Both the position numbers and the translations under genes were made by a program. The notes beneath the pieces were generated by a model. The model worked only from the letters and a program-made list of their open reading frames with translations. It was not told where the DNA came from and ran no database searches. From positions 1 to 26,226 of IMG/VR virus record IMGVR_UViG_3300037189_003735: 26,226 nt of DNA; one strand, given 5' to 3'. Origin of the DNA: a virus. Position 1 is the first letter of the stretch; each line of letters starts with the position of its first letter. Below are positions 1 to 6,316 of this stretch, piece after piece.

Positions 1-159
1 ATGTGGGAAGTAAATTCTTGCGATCACTCTGACGAGCGTTATGAAGTAACACGCTCGATCATTGTTGGTGGGAAATATCAGTTGGAAAAAGCTGGAGTTT
101 TTAAAACACAAGAATCAGCACGTAAGGTTGCTGATCGTTTAAATAATTTGGAGGCTTAA
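1..159 (+). CDS. Small hypothetical phage protein (52 aa)
   Basis: An ATG at the first base opens a 52-codon frame ending in TAA at 157-159. I do not recognise the product. It is polar and mixed-charge, with aromatic residues in the first half and a helical C-terminus rich in Ala, Arg, Lys and Asn. Its last codons contain GGAGG, which probably serves as the ribosome-binding site for the next gene 8 bases downstream, so the two are probably cotranscribed. Because the window begins exactly at this ATG, I cannot tell whether this is the true start or an internal Met of a longer protein. Confidence 0.6.
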   Translation: MWEVNSCDHSDERYEVTRSIIVGGKYQLEKAGVFKTQESARKVADRLNNLEA

Positions 160-167
160 AAAAAACC

Positions 168-362
168 ATGAACATTAACGATATTAAAAAACGGTATCAC
201 CCCGAAGTTGTCGAACATATGTTAGAAGTCCTGTTCGATACCCCTGTTGATCAGTTGGTTGAAGAGTTGTTATTCAACATGACTGATGAGACCTTGGACA
301 ATTGGGCAAAAGTAATCCAAGCGGATAATTCTTATTCAGAAAGGGTTAACCATGAATCCTGA
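168..362 (+). CDS. Small acidic hypothetical protein (64 aa)
   Basis: This 64-residue, Asp/Glu-rich, mostly helical protein has no motif I recognise. It starts with ATG after an A-rich stretch, and GGAGG about 14 bases upstream lies inside the end of the preceding gene. Its last 11 bases overlap the start of the next frame, the usual packing in this phage. It belongs to a four-gene plus-strand cluster that stops at the terminator at 824-859. No cysteines, signal peptide or membrane segment are visible. Confidence refers to its being a gene; no function can be given. Confidence 0.7.
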   Translation: MNINDIKKRYHPEVVEHMLEVLFDTPVDQLVEELLFNMTDETLDNWAKVIQADNSYSERVNHES

Positions 363-651
363 TCGCTGGTTACAACGTGGTGCAGAAGAACAGATGGATG
401 CGGAAGACGAGCGTGAGGAGGCTCTTGATAAACAACGTGCATACATCATTGACTGCATTAAATCGGGCGATTCAATCGCCTATTACGGTCGCTCATTAGG
501 CATTGATAACTGTGACTTTCATAAACGTATTGAAGTTGTGCAAAAGCAGTTGATGTTTGCTATTGCCAGTGGATGCGATCAGGAAGTTTTAAAAATAGTT
601 AATCGATGTTTTGATGATGAGGTCAATTGGTTGGTGGACTTAACACTATGA
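352..651 (+). CDS. Hypothetical protein (99 aa)
   Basis: This is a 99-residue protein with a highly charged N-terminal third (runs of Glu, Asp and Arg) and a helical remainder. The stretch around residues 42-60 (SIAYYGRSLGIDN) could be part of a helix-turn-helix, but that is a weak impression. It overlaps the previous gene by 11 bases and the next by 4 (ATGA at 648-651), which implies translational coupling. I do not recognise the family. A role in early takeover or regulation would only be a guess from its position in a cluster of small genes. Confidence 0.7.
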   Translation: MNPDRWLQRGAEEQMDAEDEREEALDKQRAYIIDCIKSGDSIAYYGRSLGIDNCDFHKRIEVVQKQLMFAIASGCDQEVLKIVNRCFDDEVNWLVDLTL

Positions 652-818
652 ACGAACAAGTCCGATTCAATCGAGTGATGTTAAATTTTAAAGTTAACTT
701 AGCTTTAAACAACACCAAGGCAATGCCTAAACTTTTGGATGAAATGCAAGACATCGATGATGCTTGCTCGACTCCTGAAACTAAGGATGCCTTACTGGAA
801 ATCTATCAAGCTTTATAA
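648..818 (+). CDS. Small hypothetical protein (56 aa)
   Basis: The longest frame opens at 627, but I place the start at the ATG at 648. That ATG overlaps the stop of the preceding gene as ATGA and has GGTGGA about 10 bases upstream. The product is a 56-residue helical protein with an acidic C-terminal half (LLDEMQDIDDA). I do not recognise it. It is the last gene of the first plus-strand cluster; its stop lies 5 bases before the stem of a strong terminator. Confidence 0.7.
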   Translation: MNEQVRFNRVMLNFKVNLALNNTKAMPKLLDEMQDIDDACSTPETKDALLEIYQAL

Positions 819-823
819 CCAGT

Positions 824-859
824 TCCCCCCAAGGCTCACGCTGAGGGGGGATTTTTTTT
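824..859 (+). terminator. Rho-independent terminator closing the first plus-strand cluster
   Basis: Six C at 825-830 pair with six G at 845-850, with an added T824-A851 pair. A run of eight T follows at 852-859. The T-tract is only on the plus-strand 3' side, so it acts on the cluster ending at 818. The minus strand shows no U-tract after the stem. Confidence 0.88.
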
Positions 860-1021
860 GTCCAAAATTACGTTGGACATCAGTCGAGCATCTGCGATGC
901 ATTGCATCGAGTAGACGTAAGCCTCGTCCATCCGACCCCTGAGCAATGCCTCATAACACTTGTCGGTATTCTTTTTCAAAGATAAATAAAATTCTGAGTA
1001 GTCCATATATTTTTTCGGCAT
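836..1021 (-). CDS. Small hypothetical protein (61 aa) downstream of the primase-helicase
   Basis: This 61-residue helical protein is basic at the N-terminus and has a Tyr-rich middle (DEAYVYSMQCIADARLM). I do not recognise it. It follows the primase-helicase on the same strand after 64 bases. No Shine-Dalgarno sequence is evident before its ATG. Its start does overlap the stop of a 17-codon upstream frame (minus strand, 1074-1021) as TAATG, which could supply coupling. Its last codons run into the stem of the opposite-strand terminator at 824-859. The tight fit and protein-like composition favour a real gene. Confidence 0.55.
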   Translation of the reverse strand: MPKKYMDYSEFYLSLKKNTDKCYEALLRGRMDEAYVYSMQCIADARLMSNVILDKKNPPSA

Positions 1022-1085
1022 TAAGTACTTACAGAACGTTTAAACGATCTGCCTTTAAACGGCGGATAGTTCATTTTTTGTGAGG

Positions 1086-2768
1086 CTAAAACGCATCTTT
1101 ATTTTCGTAGTAAGTTCCAGTTGTCCTGTTGTACTTCAAAGTTGTTTCGCCTTGACCGCCAACCCAACGATAGCGACATTTCCATACCGCAATTTCAACC
1201 TCAGTCTTAGTCCGATGAACCGTAATACCGCAGTCCGCTTTAGCCCACCATGCCATCGAGCCTGAGATAGCCATACCGTCAGGACGTGGCAGATCCATGC
1301 CTGAGCGTGTGATCTTACTGGGGTGGGCAACGAACCATACGTGAACACCGAAAGCTTTAGCAAAGGTCTGCATTCTCGTGAGCATTGACGAAATAAATTC
1401 ATGTTCAGCTTGACCGCCCTTGTTCTCAATGTAGTTGTAAGGATCAATTACAAGACCCCTGATGCCTGTCCTTGCTACCGCTATCCTTGCCCGCTCAAGA
1501 ATTGAATCGATCGTAGATGGCTCTTGACCCTCAGAATCCAAGAACATAAAATGAGTTTCAACCCAAGTAAAGGCTTCATTCTTTTCAACTTCGGTCATGC
1601 GCTGAGTACCGTCAAAGAACCGCTTTTCTTTGTAAACCTCCATGAGTCTTGATATGTGAACCTCAGGCTGGTTTTCAAATGAGCAAAGGGCAAACTTCCA
1701 GTCGTGAGTACGAGCAAGGTTAACCATTAACTGATCAACAAAATTTGATTTACCGCTCGATGGATAGCCAGTAACGATAGTTAGCTGACCCTGAACGACT
1801 GTGTAAATCTCGTCCACATTAGCGTAACCCGTAGAAACACCCTTACCCGTGCCCTTCAACCACAAGTCGTTTAAACGCTCAGTAAACTTTGACGCAAAGG
1901 ATAATCCCGCTACTGGATATGGTTCTGCGTTGTCGATTATCTGTTTAACTGAATCCGCACCATCAGCAAGGAACGCTTCATTCAAGTCTTTAAAAGGAAA
2001 TTTAGCAATGCGACATTTGTCTTTGCCTATCCGTCTCGCAAGTTCTTCTGCTAATGCTTGACCCGCAGTATCTGTATCAGTTGCGATTGTTACATAAGGA
2101 ACGCTACTCAACATATCAAAGGCATTCCAAACAAAACTAAATCGCTTGTCTTCTGAGGCATCGACCTTGCCATCTGAAACTTTGATTGGCGCACCGCTTG
2201 GCACAGAGAGGACATTTACTAATCCGCATTCCATCAGTGTGAGCGCATCGATCTCACCCTCGACTATGATCACAGGCTTAGTCAGATCAATGTTATCAAT
2301 CCCAAAGAAATCGTGAGCACCGCCTGAGTCTTGAGTGAAGTCTTTCGATTCAATACTTCTGTACTTAGCTGAAATGAATTGTCCGTTTTTAAAATACGGA
2401 AAACCGATGCTGTCGGTAGTTCTTTTTAAACGCTGAAAATATTTTTCGGCGGGAAACAATTTCATGGAGTCCGCAGTTTGTTCTGATATACCCCTCGTTT
2501 TTAGAAAATCATAATGTTGTGATTGCAGTTTCGTTGATTCAAATTTTCTAATGGGTATCACATTTAACTCCGTTTTCTGTTGGGTTTTAAAAGGTACAAA
2601 ACCAGCAATGTTGCAATGATGACAGAAGTACCGCCAGCCATCGTTTGTACTGTGGATGGCTAAGTCTTTACTGCCATATTTCTTACGCTCGCTAGAGCAT
2701 GATGGGCACTGCACTCGCTTTGTATTGTCAATACGTAGTGATGAAACTAAATCCGCTACTGCGTTCAA
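1086..2768 (-). CDS. T7 gp4-like primase-helicase
   Basis: This 560-residue replicative protein has the full architecture of phage primase-helicases. A zinc ribbon lies at residues 21-52 (Cys21, Cys24, Cys49, Cys52). A TOPRIM primase domain follows, with VEGEIDAL at 169-176 (first E at 170) and Asp231/Asp233 in ATDTDTAG. A RecA-fold DnaB/gp4-type helicase then carries Walker A GYPSSGKS at 334-341, Walker B LVIDP at 439-443 and a sensor-like His482 in VAHPSK. It would synthesise RNA primers and unwind DNA at the fork. The start is a TTG, chosen because GAGGAGG sits 5 bases upstream (2780-2774) and no in-frame ATG precedes it. It lies 16 bases downstream of the HNH gene, in one operon. The length is close to that of T7 gp4 (566). 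Confidence 0.95.
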   Translation of the reverse strand: MNAVADLVSSLRIDNTKRVQCPSCSSERKKYGSKDLAIHSTNDGWRYFCHHCNIAGFVPFKTQQKTELNVIPIRKFESTKLQSQHYDFLKTRGISEQTADSMKLFPAEKYFQRLKRTTDSIGFPYFKNGQFISAKYRSIESKDFTQDSGGAHDFFGIDNIDLTKPVIIVEGEIDALTLMECGLVNVLSVPSGAPIKVSDGKVDASEDKRFSFVWNAFDMLSSVPYVTIATDTDTAGQALAEELARRIGKDKCRIAKFPFKDLNEAFLADGADSVKQIIDNAEPYPVAGLSFASKFTERLNDLWLKGTGKGVSTGYANVDEIYTVVQGQLTIVTGYPSSGKSNFVDQLMVNLARTHDWKFALCSFENQPEVHISRLMEVYKEKRFFDGTQRMTEVEKNEAFTWVETHFMFLDSEGQEPSTIDSILERARIAVARTGIRGLVIDPYNYIENKGGQAEHEFISSMLTRMQTFAKAFGVHVWFVAHPSKITRSGMDLPRPDGMAISGSMAWWAKADCGITVHRTKTEVEIAVWKCRYRWVGGQGETTLKYNRTTGTYYENKDAF

Positions 2769-2784
2769 ATGAGCCTCCTCATGG

Positions 2785-3060
2785 TTACTTCTTTGACTTG
2801 TTTACTTTAACCGTGTGATCACTATTGCGGGTGAACGAACGATTATTTTTTGGTGCTTTCAATTTTAAATTACTTGGTGCATTTGTCCCGCCTTTAGAGA
2901 GAGGAATCACATGATCGATGTCTTTACCAATTCTGTCAATGCCTTTTTTATCGACTGCGTATCGTGCTCTTGCACGAGCATTTCGATTGGGTTGTTCGCC
3001 ACGTTCTTGTTGTTGTTTGTATTCCTTTTCGTAAGGACGTTTTTTATTGACGTATGGCAT
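2785..3060 (-). CDS. HNH endonuclease-like protein (91 aa)
   Basis: This small basic protein has an HNH core in its second half: IDHVIPLSKGGTN (Asp48 and His50 at the first position, Asn60) followed by SNL and KNNRSF. The last canonical His is replaced by Asn, a common HNN variant. The N-terminal 40 residues are Arg/Lys/Gln-rich and probably bind DNA. AGGAG lies 4 bases before the ATG. It is the first gene of the unit containing the primase-helicase and follows the structured intergenic region. It could be a free-standing homing-type nuclease or a DNA-processing nuclease. No terminase or intron context is seen here to decide. Confidence 0.82.
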   Translation of the reverse strand: MPYVNKKRPYEKEYKQQQERGEQPNRNARARARYAVDKKGIDRIGKDIDHVIPLSKGGTNAPSNLKLKAPKNNRSFTRNSDHTVKVNKSKK

Positions 3061-3548
3061 AAGACTCCTGAATAGAAAAAACCGCTTTAGACTTTACTAA
3101 AGATACGTTAACACTTACTGATGTATTCGTAAGTATTACTAAGACTGCCCTTGGAGAGGGCAGACTCGCCTATAAACAAGCTTTAGCGAGTCTTCCTTTA
3201 CATACTCTGCCCCACGGTGTCGGTATGACTCGACAGACTTTTCATGCGAGGGACTCTGTCTTCGCCATCCCTTTCCGATTTCAAACGCACTAACCATAGT
3301 ATCGGCAATAAACTTTTCTGACCCTACCGTTTTTCATCGACGATCAGAAAGACTATGTTAAATCAAAAAAATAAAAACGCAAGTCAGGGTTACTACTCAC
3401 GAACGTAATGCGTACGAAAAAATAGGTACGCTCGTCGCAGCGTACTGCTTGTTTAAACAAATATTATTGACCCGGCTGCGGCGTGAGCTGCCAAAAAAAA
3501 AGAGAGTGCGTTTAAACACTCTCTAAAACCACAGAAGGAACTTCCATT
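3061..3548. other. Noncoding, hairpin-rich region (candidate structured RNA, regulatory leader or origin)
   Basis: No gene fits in these 488 bases. Inverted repeats are unusually dense. They are 3145-3151/3157-3163 (7 bp), 3162-3169/3186-3193 (8 bp), 3158-3164/3206-3212 (7 bp), 3187-3192/3227-3232 (6 bp), 3232-3237/3255-3260 (6 bp), 3291-3300/3352-3360 (9 bp with one bulged C) enclosing 3315-3321/3344-3350 (7 bp), 3426-3432/3439-3445 (7 bp), and the terminator at 3493-3524. Several are mutually exclusive. Two GTTTAAAC copies lie at 3451 and 3510. Read on the minus strand it would be a leader for the HNH and primase genes. On the plus strand it would precede the 22-codon ORF. I see no convincing promoter and recognise no known RNA class. 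Confidence 0.55.
3493..3524 (-). terminator. Rho-independent terminator for the minus-strand rusA transcript
   Basis: The stem AGAGAGTG (3501-3508) pairs with CACTCTCT (3517-3524) around an 8-base loop that contains most of a GTTTAAAC site. Eight A on the plus strand at 3493-3500 give a U-tract for minus-strand transcripts. It separates rusA from the HNH/primase unit downstream. Confidence 0.75.
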
Positions 3549-3617
3549 ATGGAACAAAACGTTCAGCTTGACAAACCTTTTTTTTATGTCTACTATTTAA
3601 GCGTTGATAGGAAATGA
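3549..3617 (+). CDS. Candidate 22-residue small protein or leader peptide
   Basis: An ATG at 3549, with AGAAGGAA ending 8 bases upstream, opens 22 codons and closes with TGA at 3615-3617. The peptide is charged at both ends with an aromatic centre (FFYVYYL) of only about seven residues. That is short for a membrane helix. A plus-strand terminator follows 29 bases later. The whole ORF lies antisense to the untranslated 3' part of the rusA transcript. The ribosome-binding site and dedicated terminator argue for translation, but 22 codons can arise by chance and no family is recognised. Confidence 0.4.
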   Translation: MEQNVQLDKPFFYVYYLSVDRK

Positions 3618-3646
3618 GCCTCCGATCGATAAGACCAGTAGGTCGG

Positions 3647-3674
3647 AAAGCCACCGTAAAACGTGGCTTTTTTT
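3647..3674 (+). terminator. Rho-independent terminator downstream of the 22-codon ORF
   Basis: AAAGCCAC (3647-3654) pairs with GTGGCTTT (3663-3670) around an 8-base loop, and T runs through 3674. The T-tract overlaps the rusA stop codon on the other strand. On the minus strand only three T follow the stem, so the plus orientation is favoured. Because no annotated large plus-strand gene precedes it, it implies an independent short plus-strand transcript. Confidence 0.75.
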
Positions 3675-4032
3675 ATTGTCTTTCCTGAATTTCAATCTCG
3701 CACCGTGGATTAGCCTTATCCACACCCATCCAATAGATATGCTTTTCTTTAACCTGACGGTCGTTCTCGTAAGCTACGTCCTGTAATAGATCCAAGATCA
3801 AGCTTTCATCCAAGTCAGGTCTGCGGGATGCATACCATATACGAATCGTTACCACCACATCCGTTGTAATTATTTGACTCGGAGCTGAGACTACTTGCTG
3901 TTTAAACGCTTTGGCATAGGCTAATGCCTTCTCTGACTTTATAAACATTGGCTTGCCTGAGATGTAAACCATTTTGCGGGAATTTGCTTTACTGGCTGGC
4001 TCGCCAAATATTTTTAAGGATAGTGTTTGCAT
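3673..4032 (-). CDS. rusA: RusA-family Holliday junction resolvase
   Basis: This is a 119-residue protein, the usual RusA size. It has the N-terminal GEPASKANSRK segment (residues 10-20) and the catalytic core RRPDLDE...ENDRQV. Asp73, Asp75 and Asp91 match the three metal-binding aspartates of Escherichia coli RusA. The family cuts four-way junctions symmetrically as a dimer, so it would resolve recombination and replication intermediates before packaging. It is transcribed divergently from the exonuclease-ERF operon across a 45-base gap. It starts at an ATG preceded by AT-rich sequence without a clear Shine-Dalgarno. One GTTTAAAC copy (3900-3907) lies in the coding sequence as Phe-Lys codons. 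Confidence 0.92.
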   Translation of the reverse strand: MQTLSLKIFGEPASKANSRKMVYISGKPMFIKSEKALAYAKAFKQQVVSAPSQIITTDVVVTIRIWYASRRPDLDESLILDLLQDVAYENDRQVKEKHIYWMGVDKANPRCEIEIQERQ

Positions 4033-4055
4033 TTATATTAAAGTAGTATTAGTAT
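4027..4055 (+). promoter_or_regulatory. Possible sigma70-type promoter for the recombination operon
   Basis: TTGCAT (4027-4032), a 17-base spacer and TAGTAT (4050-4055) sit just before the AGGAGG of the exonuclease gene, in a 45-base divergent gap with rusA. The match is weak (3/6 and 4/6), but the AT-rich gap must hold promoters for both directions. A matching minus-strand promoter is not clear. Confidence 0.3.
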
Positions 4056-4077
4056 TGTGGTTCGTATAGGAGGCTTA

Positions 4078-4971
4078 GTGAAAATTACCAACAACTTCAA
4101 TGTACCAGAAACATTACTGGCTTTGGCAAAGAAAGATTTCTACACCAAAGGTAGTGCTGATTTTTCTGTTACCGAAATCATCTCCCCGCCCCGTATTCAA
4201 AGGCTTAGAAGAAAGCATTGGGATGATATGGAACAGGATGTCGCAGATATGTTATGGATGTTATTAGGCACTGCGTTACACGTTGTAGCCGAACGATCTG
4301 AAGTAGACAACCACACTAATGAAGAACGACTTGCAGTAGAAATCGATGGCATTGTTTTGTCAGGTGCGATTGATCTACAGGAAGACACTACTGACGGTGT
4401 GGTTATTACAGACTACAAATTTACCTCAGCTTGGTCACTCATGCATGACAAGCCTGATTGGGAACAACAACAGAATATCTATGCTTACTTAGTACACAAG
4501 GCTAAGGGTCAACCTGTCAAGTCATTGCGGATCTGCGCCTTTGTGCGGGATTGGTCACGCAGAGAGGCTATGTACAAGTCAGACTACCCATCAGCACAGA
4601 TCCAGCTTGTTGAGATGCCACTGTGGTCATTTGAAAAGACCGAAGCTTTTATTAAAGAACGAATCACTATGCACCGTGATGCCAAGGTCAATGCGGATTG
4701 GGATGAGGAACTACCCTTTTGCACAGACGAAGATCGTTGGCAACGTGAAACTAAATATGCAGTTAAGAAAGAGAATCGCAAAACTGCGGTAAGAGTGTTT
4801 GACTCAGAAGAAGAGGCGGTAAGTCTTTTATCTGAGATGCCCGAAAAGGACAAAGGTTTTATTGAGATCCGCAAGGGTGAGGCAGTACGTTGTACAGGTA
4901 ATTTTTGTGGTGTTAATAAATGGTGTACGCAGTATCAAGCAAATTTAAAGGAGGAAGAAAATGCTAACTGA
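4078..4971 (+). CDS. PD-(D/E)XK exonuclease with C-terminal cysteine cluster (Cas4/RecB-like)
   Basis: The longest frame begins with GTG at 4057, but AGGAGG at 4068-4073 lies 4 bases before a GTG at 4078, so I start there (297 aa). The RecB/Cas4-type nuclease motifs are His68 (LGTALHVVAE), Asp99 (SGAIDL), Asp112-x-Lys114 (TDYKFT) and the QxxxY motif (QQQNIYAYL, 130-138). Four cysteines (215, 272, 277, 283) are placed as in nucleases that hold an iron-sulfur cluster; the cluster itself is inferred. It would resect double-stranded ends to single strands for the ERF protein two genes downstream. It heads the long plus-strand operon. The last 11 bases overlap the next gene. Confidence 0.88.
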   Translation: MKITNNFNVPETLLALAKKDFYTKGSADFSVTEIISPPRIQRLRRKHWDDMEQDVADMLWMLLGTALHVVAERSEVDNHTNEERLAVEIDGIVLSGAIDLQEDTTDGVVITDYKFTSAWSLMHDKPDWEQQQNIYAYLVHKAKGQPVKSLRICAFVRDWSRREAMYKSDYPSAQIQLVEMPLWSFEKTEAFIKERITMHRDAKVNADWDEELPFCTDEDRWQRETKYAVKKENRKTAVRVFDSEEEAVSLLSEMPEKDKGFIEIRKGEAVRCTGNFCGVNKWCTQYQANLKEEENAN

Positions 4972-5212
4972 TTTGCAACAGGTAAGACTTAAATCGGCGG
5001 CTCGTGATAGTAACCATCCGCTTTTTGGATATGTTAACGAAGCACTTGACAATGTAATAGATAACATTAAACAAGAAAATCCCTTGGCTTTTCTGCCAAA
5101 AGATCAGCTAATGGACAGGGTATTTTTTGATGAGCCATTACAGAACATCCCGTTTAAGAATTTTGTTAAACGATATGTACCAAGAATATCAACCATGAGA
5201 AAAGAGAAATGA
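4961..5212 (+). CDS. Small hypothetical protein between exonuclease and ERF (83 aa)
   Basis: This 83-residue protein has a helical acidic first half and a basic C-terminus (FVKRYVPRISTMRKEK). It has a strong ribosome-binding site (GGAGG, about 9 bases upstream) inside the end of the exonuclease gene. Its TGA overlaps the ERF start as ATGA. I do not recognise the family. The sandwich position between exonuclease and annealing protein suggests an accessory role in recombination or DNA binding, which is inference from context only. Confidence 0.75.
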   Translation: MLTDLQQVRLKSAARDSNHPLFGYVNEALDNVIDNIKQENPLAFLPKDQLMDRVFFDEPLQNIPFKNFVKRYVPRISTMRKEK

Positions 5213-5838
5213 AAATAACTAAAAAGTTAATGGCAGTAAGGAATGACCTACAGGGTATGCCCCTGAGTAAGTCAGGTCATAACAAATTTGCTGGATATAA
5301 ATACTTTGAACTTGGTGATTTTTTGCCAGCAATTCAACAGTTATTTAATAAGCATGGATTATGTGACGTGATTTCATTTACGCAAGACTTAGCAACGATG
5401 GTTATTTATGACATCGAAGATGATTCTTTTGTTACGTTTACATCACCTATGGGTTCAGCAAATCTAAAGGGATGCCACGAGGTTCAAAACATCGGTGCGG
5501 TTGAAACATATCAAAGACGTTATTTGTATGTGACTGCCTTAGCGATTGTTGAGCATGATGCGTTAGATGCAACAACAGGATCTACCCCTGTTGAAAAGAA
5601 GCCTGAGGTGGTAGCAGTAAAAAAGCCTGAGGTGGTACAACAAGACGATCAGAATTTAGAGGTACTGGTTGACGTGTTGGTGGAGTTTGGTGACACCTGT
5701 GAATCTTTATCTGAGTTATCTGGTCTTTGGAAAAAGAATCAGAAAGATATTGATCGTATTAAAGCAACAAACAAAGAGTTGTACCAAGTACTGCAATCTA
5801 AATTTGCAGAATACAAAGCCAAATTCAAGGAGGAATAA
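5209..5838 (+). CDS. erf: ERF-family single-strand annealing protein
   Basis: This 209-residue protein has the ERF signature in its first two thirds: KSGHNKFAGYKYFELGDF near residues 21-38, then FTSPMGSANLKG and VQNIGAVETYQRRYLYVTAL (about 92-120), ending with an acidic EHDALDA. ERF proteins such as P22 Erf form rings on single-stranded DNA and anneal complementary strands. Here it would act on tails made by the upstream exonuclease. The C-terminal part is a charged linker with a duplicated KKPEVV unit (a tandem DNA repeat near 5600-5640) and then a helical domain. It overlaps the preceding gene by 4 bases and ends 3 bases before the acidic-tail protein, so the three genes form a cassette. 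Confidence 0.88.
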   Translation: MKITKKLMAVRNDLQGMPLSKSGHNKFAGYKYFELGDFLPAIQQLFNKHGLCDVISFTQDLATMVIYDIEDDSFVTFTSPMGSANLKGCHEVQNIGAVETYQRRYLYVTALAIVEHDALDATTGSTPVEKKPEVVAVKKPEVVQQDDQNLEVLVDVLVEFGDTCESLSELSGLWKKNQKDIDRIKATNKELYQVLQSKFAEYKAKFKEE

Positions 5839-5841
5839 ATC

Positions 5842-6105
5842 ATGGCATATGAACAACGTCCAAATCAAGGAAGTCTTTTCCCAACGAAAATTAAAAAGAA
5901 TCCCAAGTCACCAGATTATTTTGGCGACATTCTTGTGGAGGTAAGCAGTTTAAACGTGGTAGATGGTATGGCAAAAATTAAACTTGGTGGTTGGAAAAAG
6001 AAAGTTGAAGCCACTGGCAATACATTCTTATCCTTACAAGTTGATACATGGAAGCCCGATGGTTCACCACAACCTGAGGTACAAGACGATGACATCGATT
6101 TTTAA
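5842..6105 (+). CDS. Small protein with acidic C-terminal tail, probable single-stranded DNA-binding role
   Basis: This 87-residue protein has a beta-rich core (YFGDILVEVSSLN, MAKIKLGGWKKK, NTFLSLQVDTWKP) and ends in DDDIDF. An acidic tail with a terminal Phe is typical of phage and bacterial single-stranded DNA-binding proteins, where it recruits partners. The core also resembles short DUF736-like phage proteins, so an SSB role is inference. It follows the ERF gene by 3 bases and has AAGGAGG upstream. One GTTTAAAC copy (5948-5955) falls in Leu-Asn codons. Confidence 0.65.
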   Translation: MAYEQRPNQGSLFPTKIKKNPKSPDYFGDILVEVSSLNVVDGMAKIKLGGWKKKVEATGNTFLSLQVDTWKPDGSPQPEVQDDDIDF

Positions 6106-6316
6106 AAAAATACCCAAGGCGGGTAAGGATGTTAGCTGGGAAAAAGCTTACAAGAAAACCTTAGCTAATCTTGAACGTGCTTATGAGCGTTTACGTGAAA
6201 CTAAGGATGTAAAAGCTGATCTCGATGCTATACAGGCTGAACTTGCACAAGCGAATGAGTCCATAGAAATATTGCGGATGATTGTTTATTACCTTGAGTC
6301 AAAATTAAAAATATGA
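6089..6316 (+). CDS. Helical coiled-coil-like hypothetical protein (75 aa)
   Basis: I start this gene at the ATG at 6089 (MTSIFKKIPKAGKDVSW) with GAGGT about 10 bases upstream. The upstream extension to 5963 only shadows the previous gene. The protein is almost all helix, with heptad-like leucines from residue 25 to the end, suggesting a coiled coil and oligomerisation. It overlaps the acidic-tail gene by 17 bases and the next gene by 4. I do not recognise a family. Its place in the recombination-replication operon suggests a DNA-transaction accessory role, without direct support. Confidence 0.7.
   Translation: MTSIFKKIPKAGKDVSWEKAYKKTLANLERAYERLRETKDVKADLDAIQAELAQANESIEILRMIVYYLESKLKI

Noticed and set aside
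1021-1074. 17-codon minus-strand ORF ending as TAATG on the 61-residue gene
   Set aside because: The coupling is attractive, but it has no Shine-Dalgarno sequence and is very short; chance is likely. It is mentioned with the 61-residue gene.
3355-3383. Minus-strand promoter TTGCGT, 16 bases, TAACAT for the HNH/primase unit
   Set aside because: The -10 box would overlap the outer helix of the 3291-3360 element and both boxes are poor matches.
3061-3548. Group I intron or tRNA in the structured region
   Set aside because: No split gene flanks it and I could not assemble a group I core; no cloverleaf with a T-loop sequence is visible.
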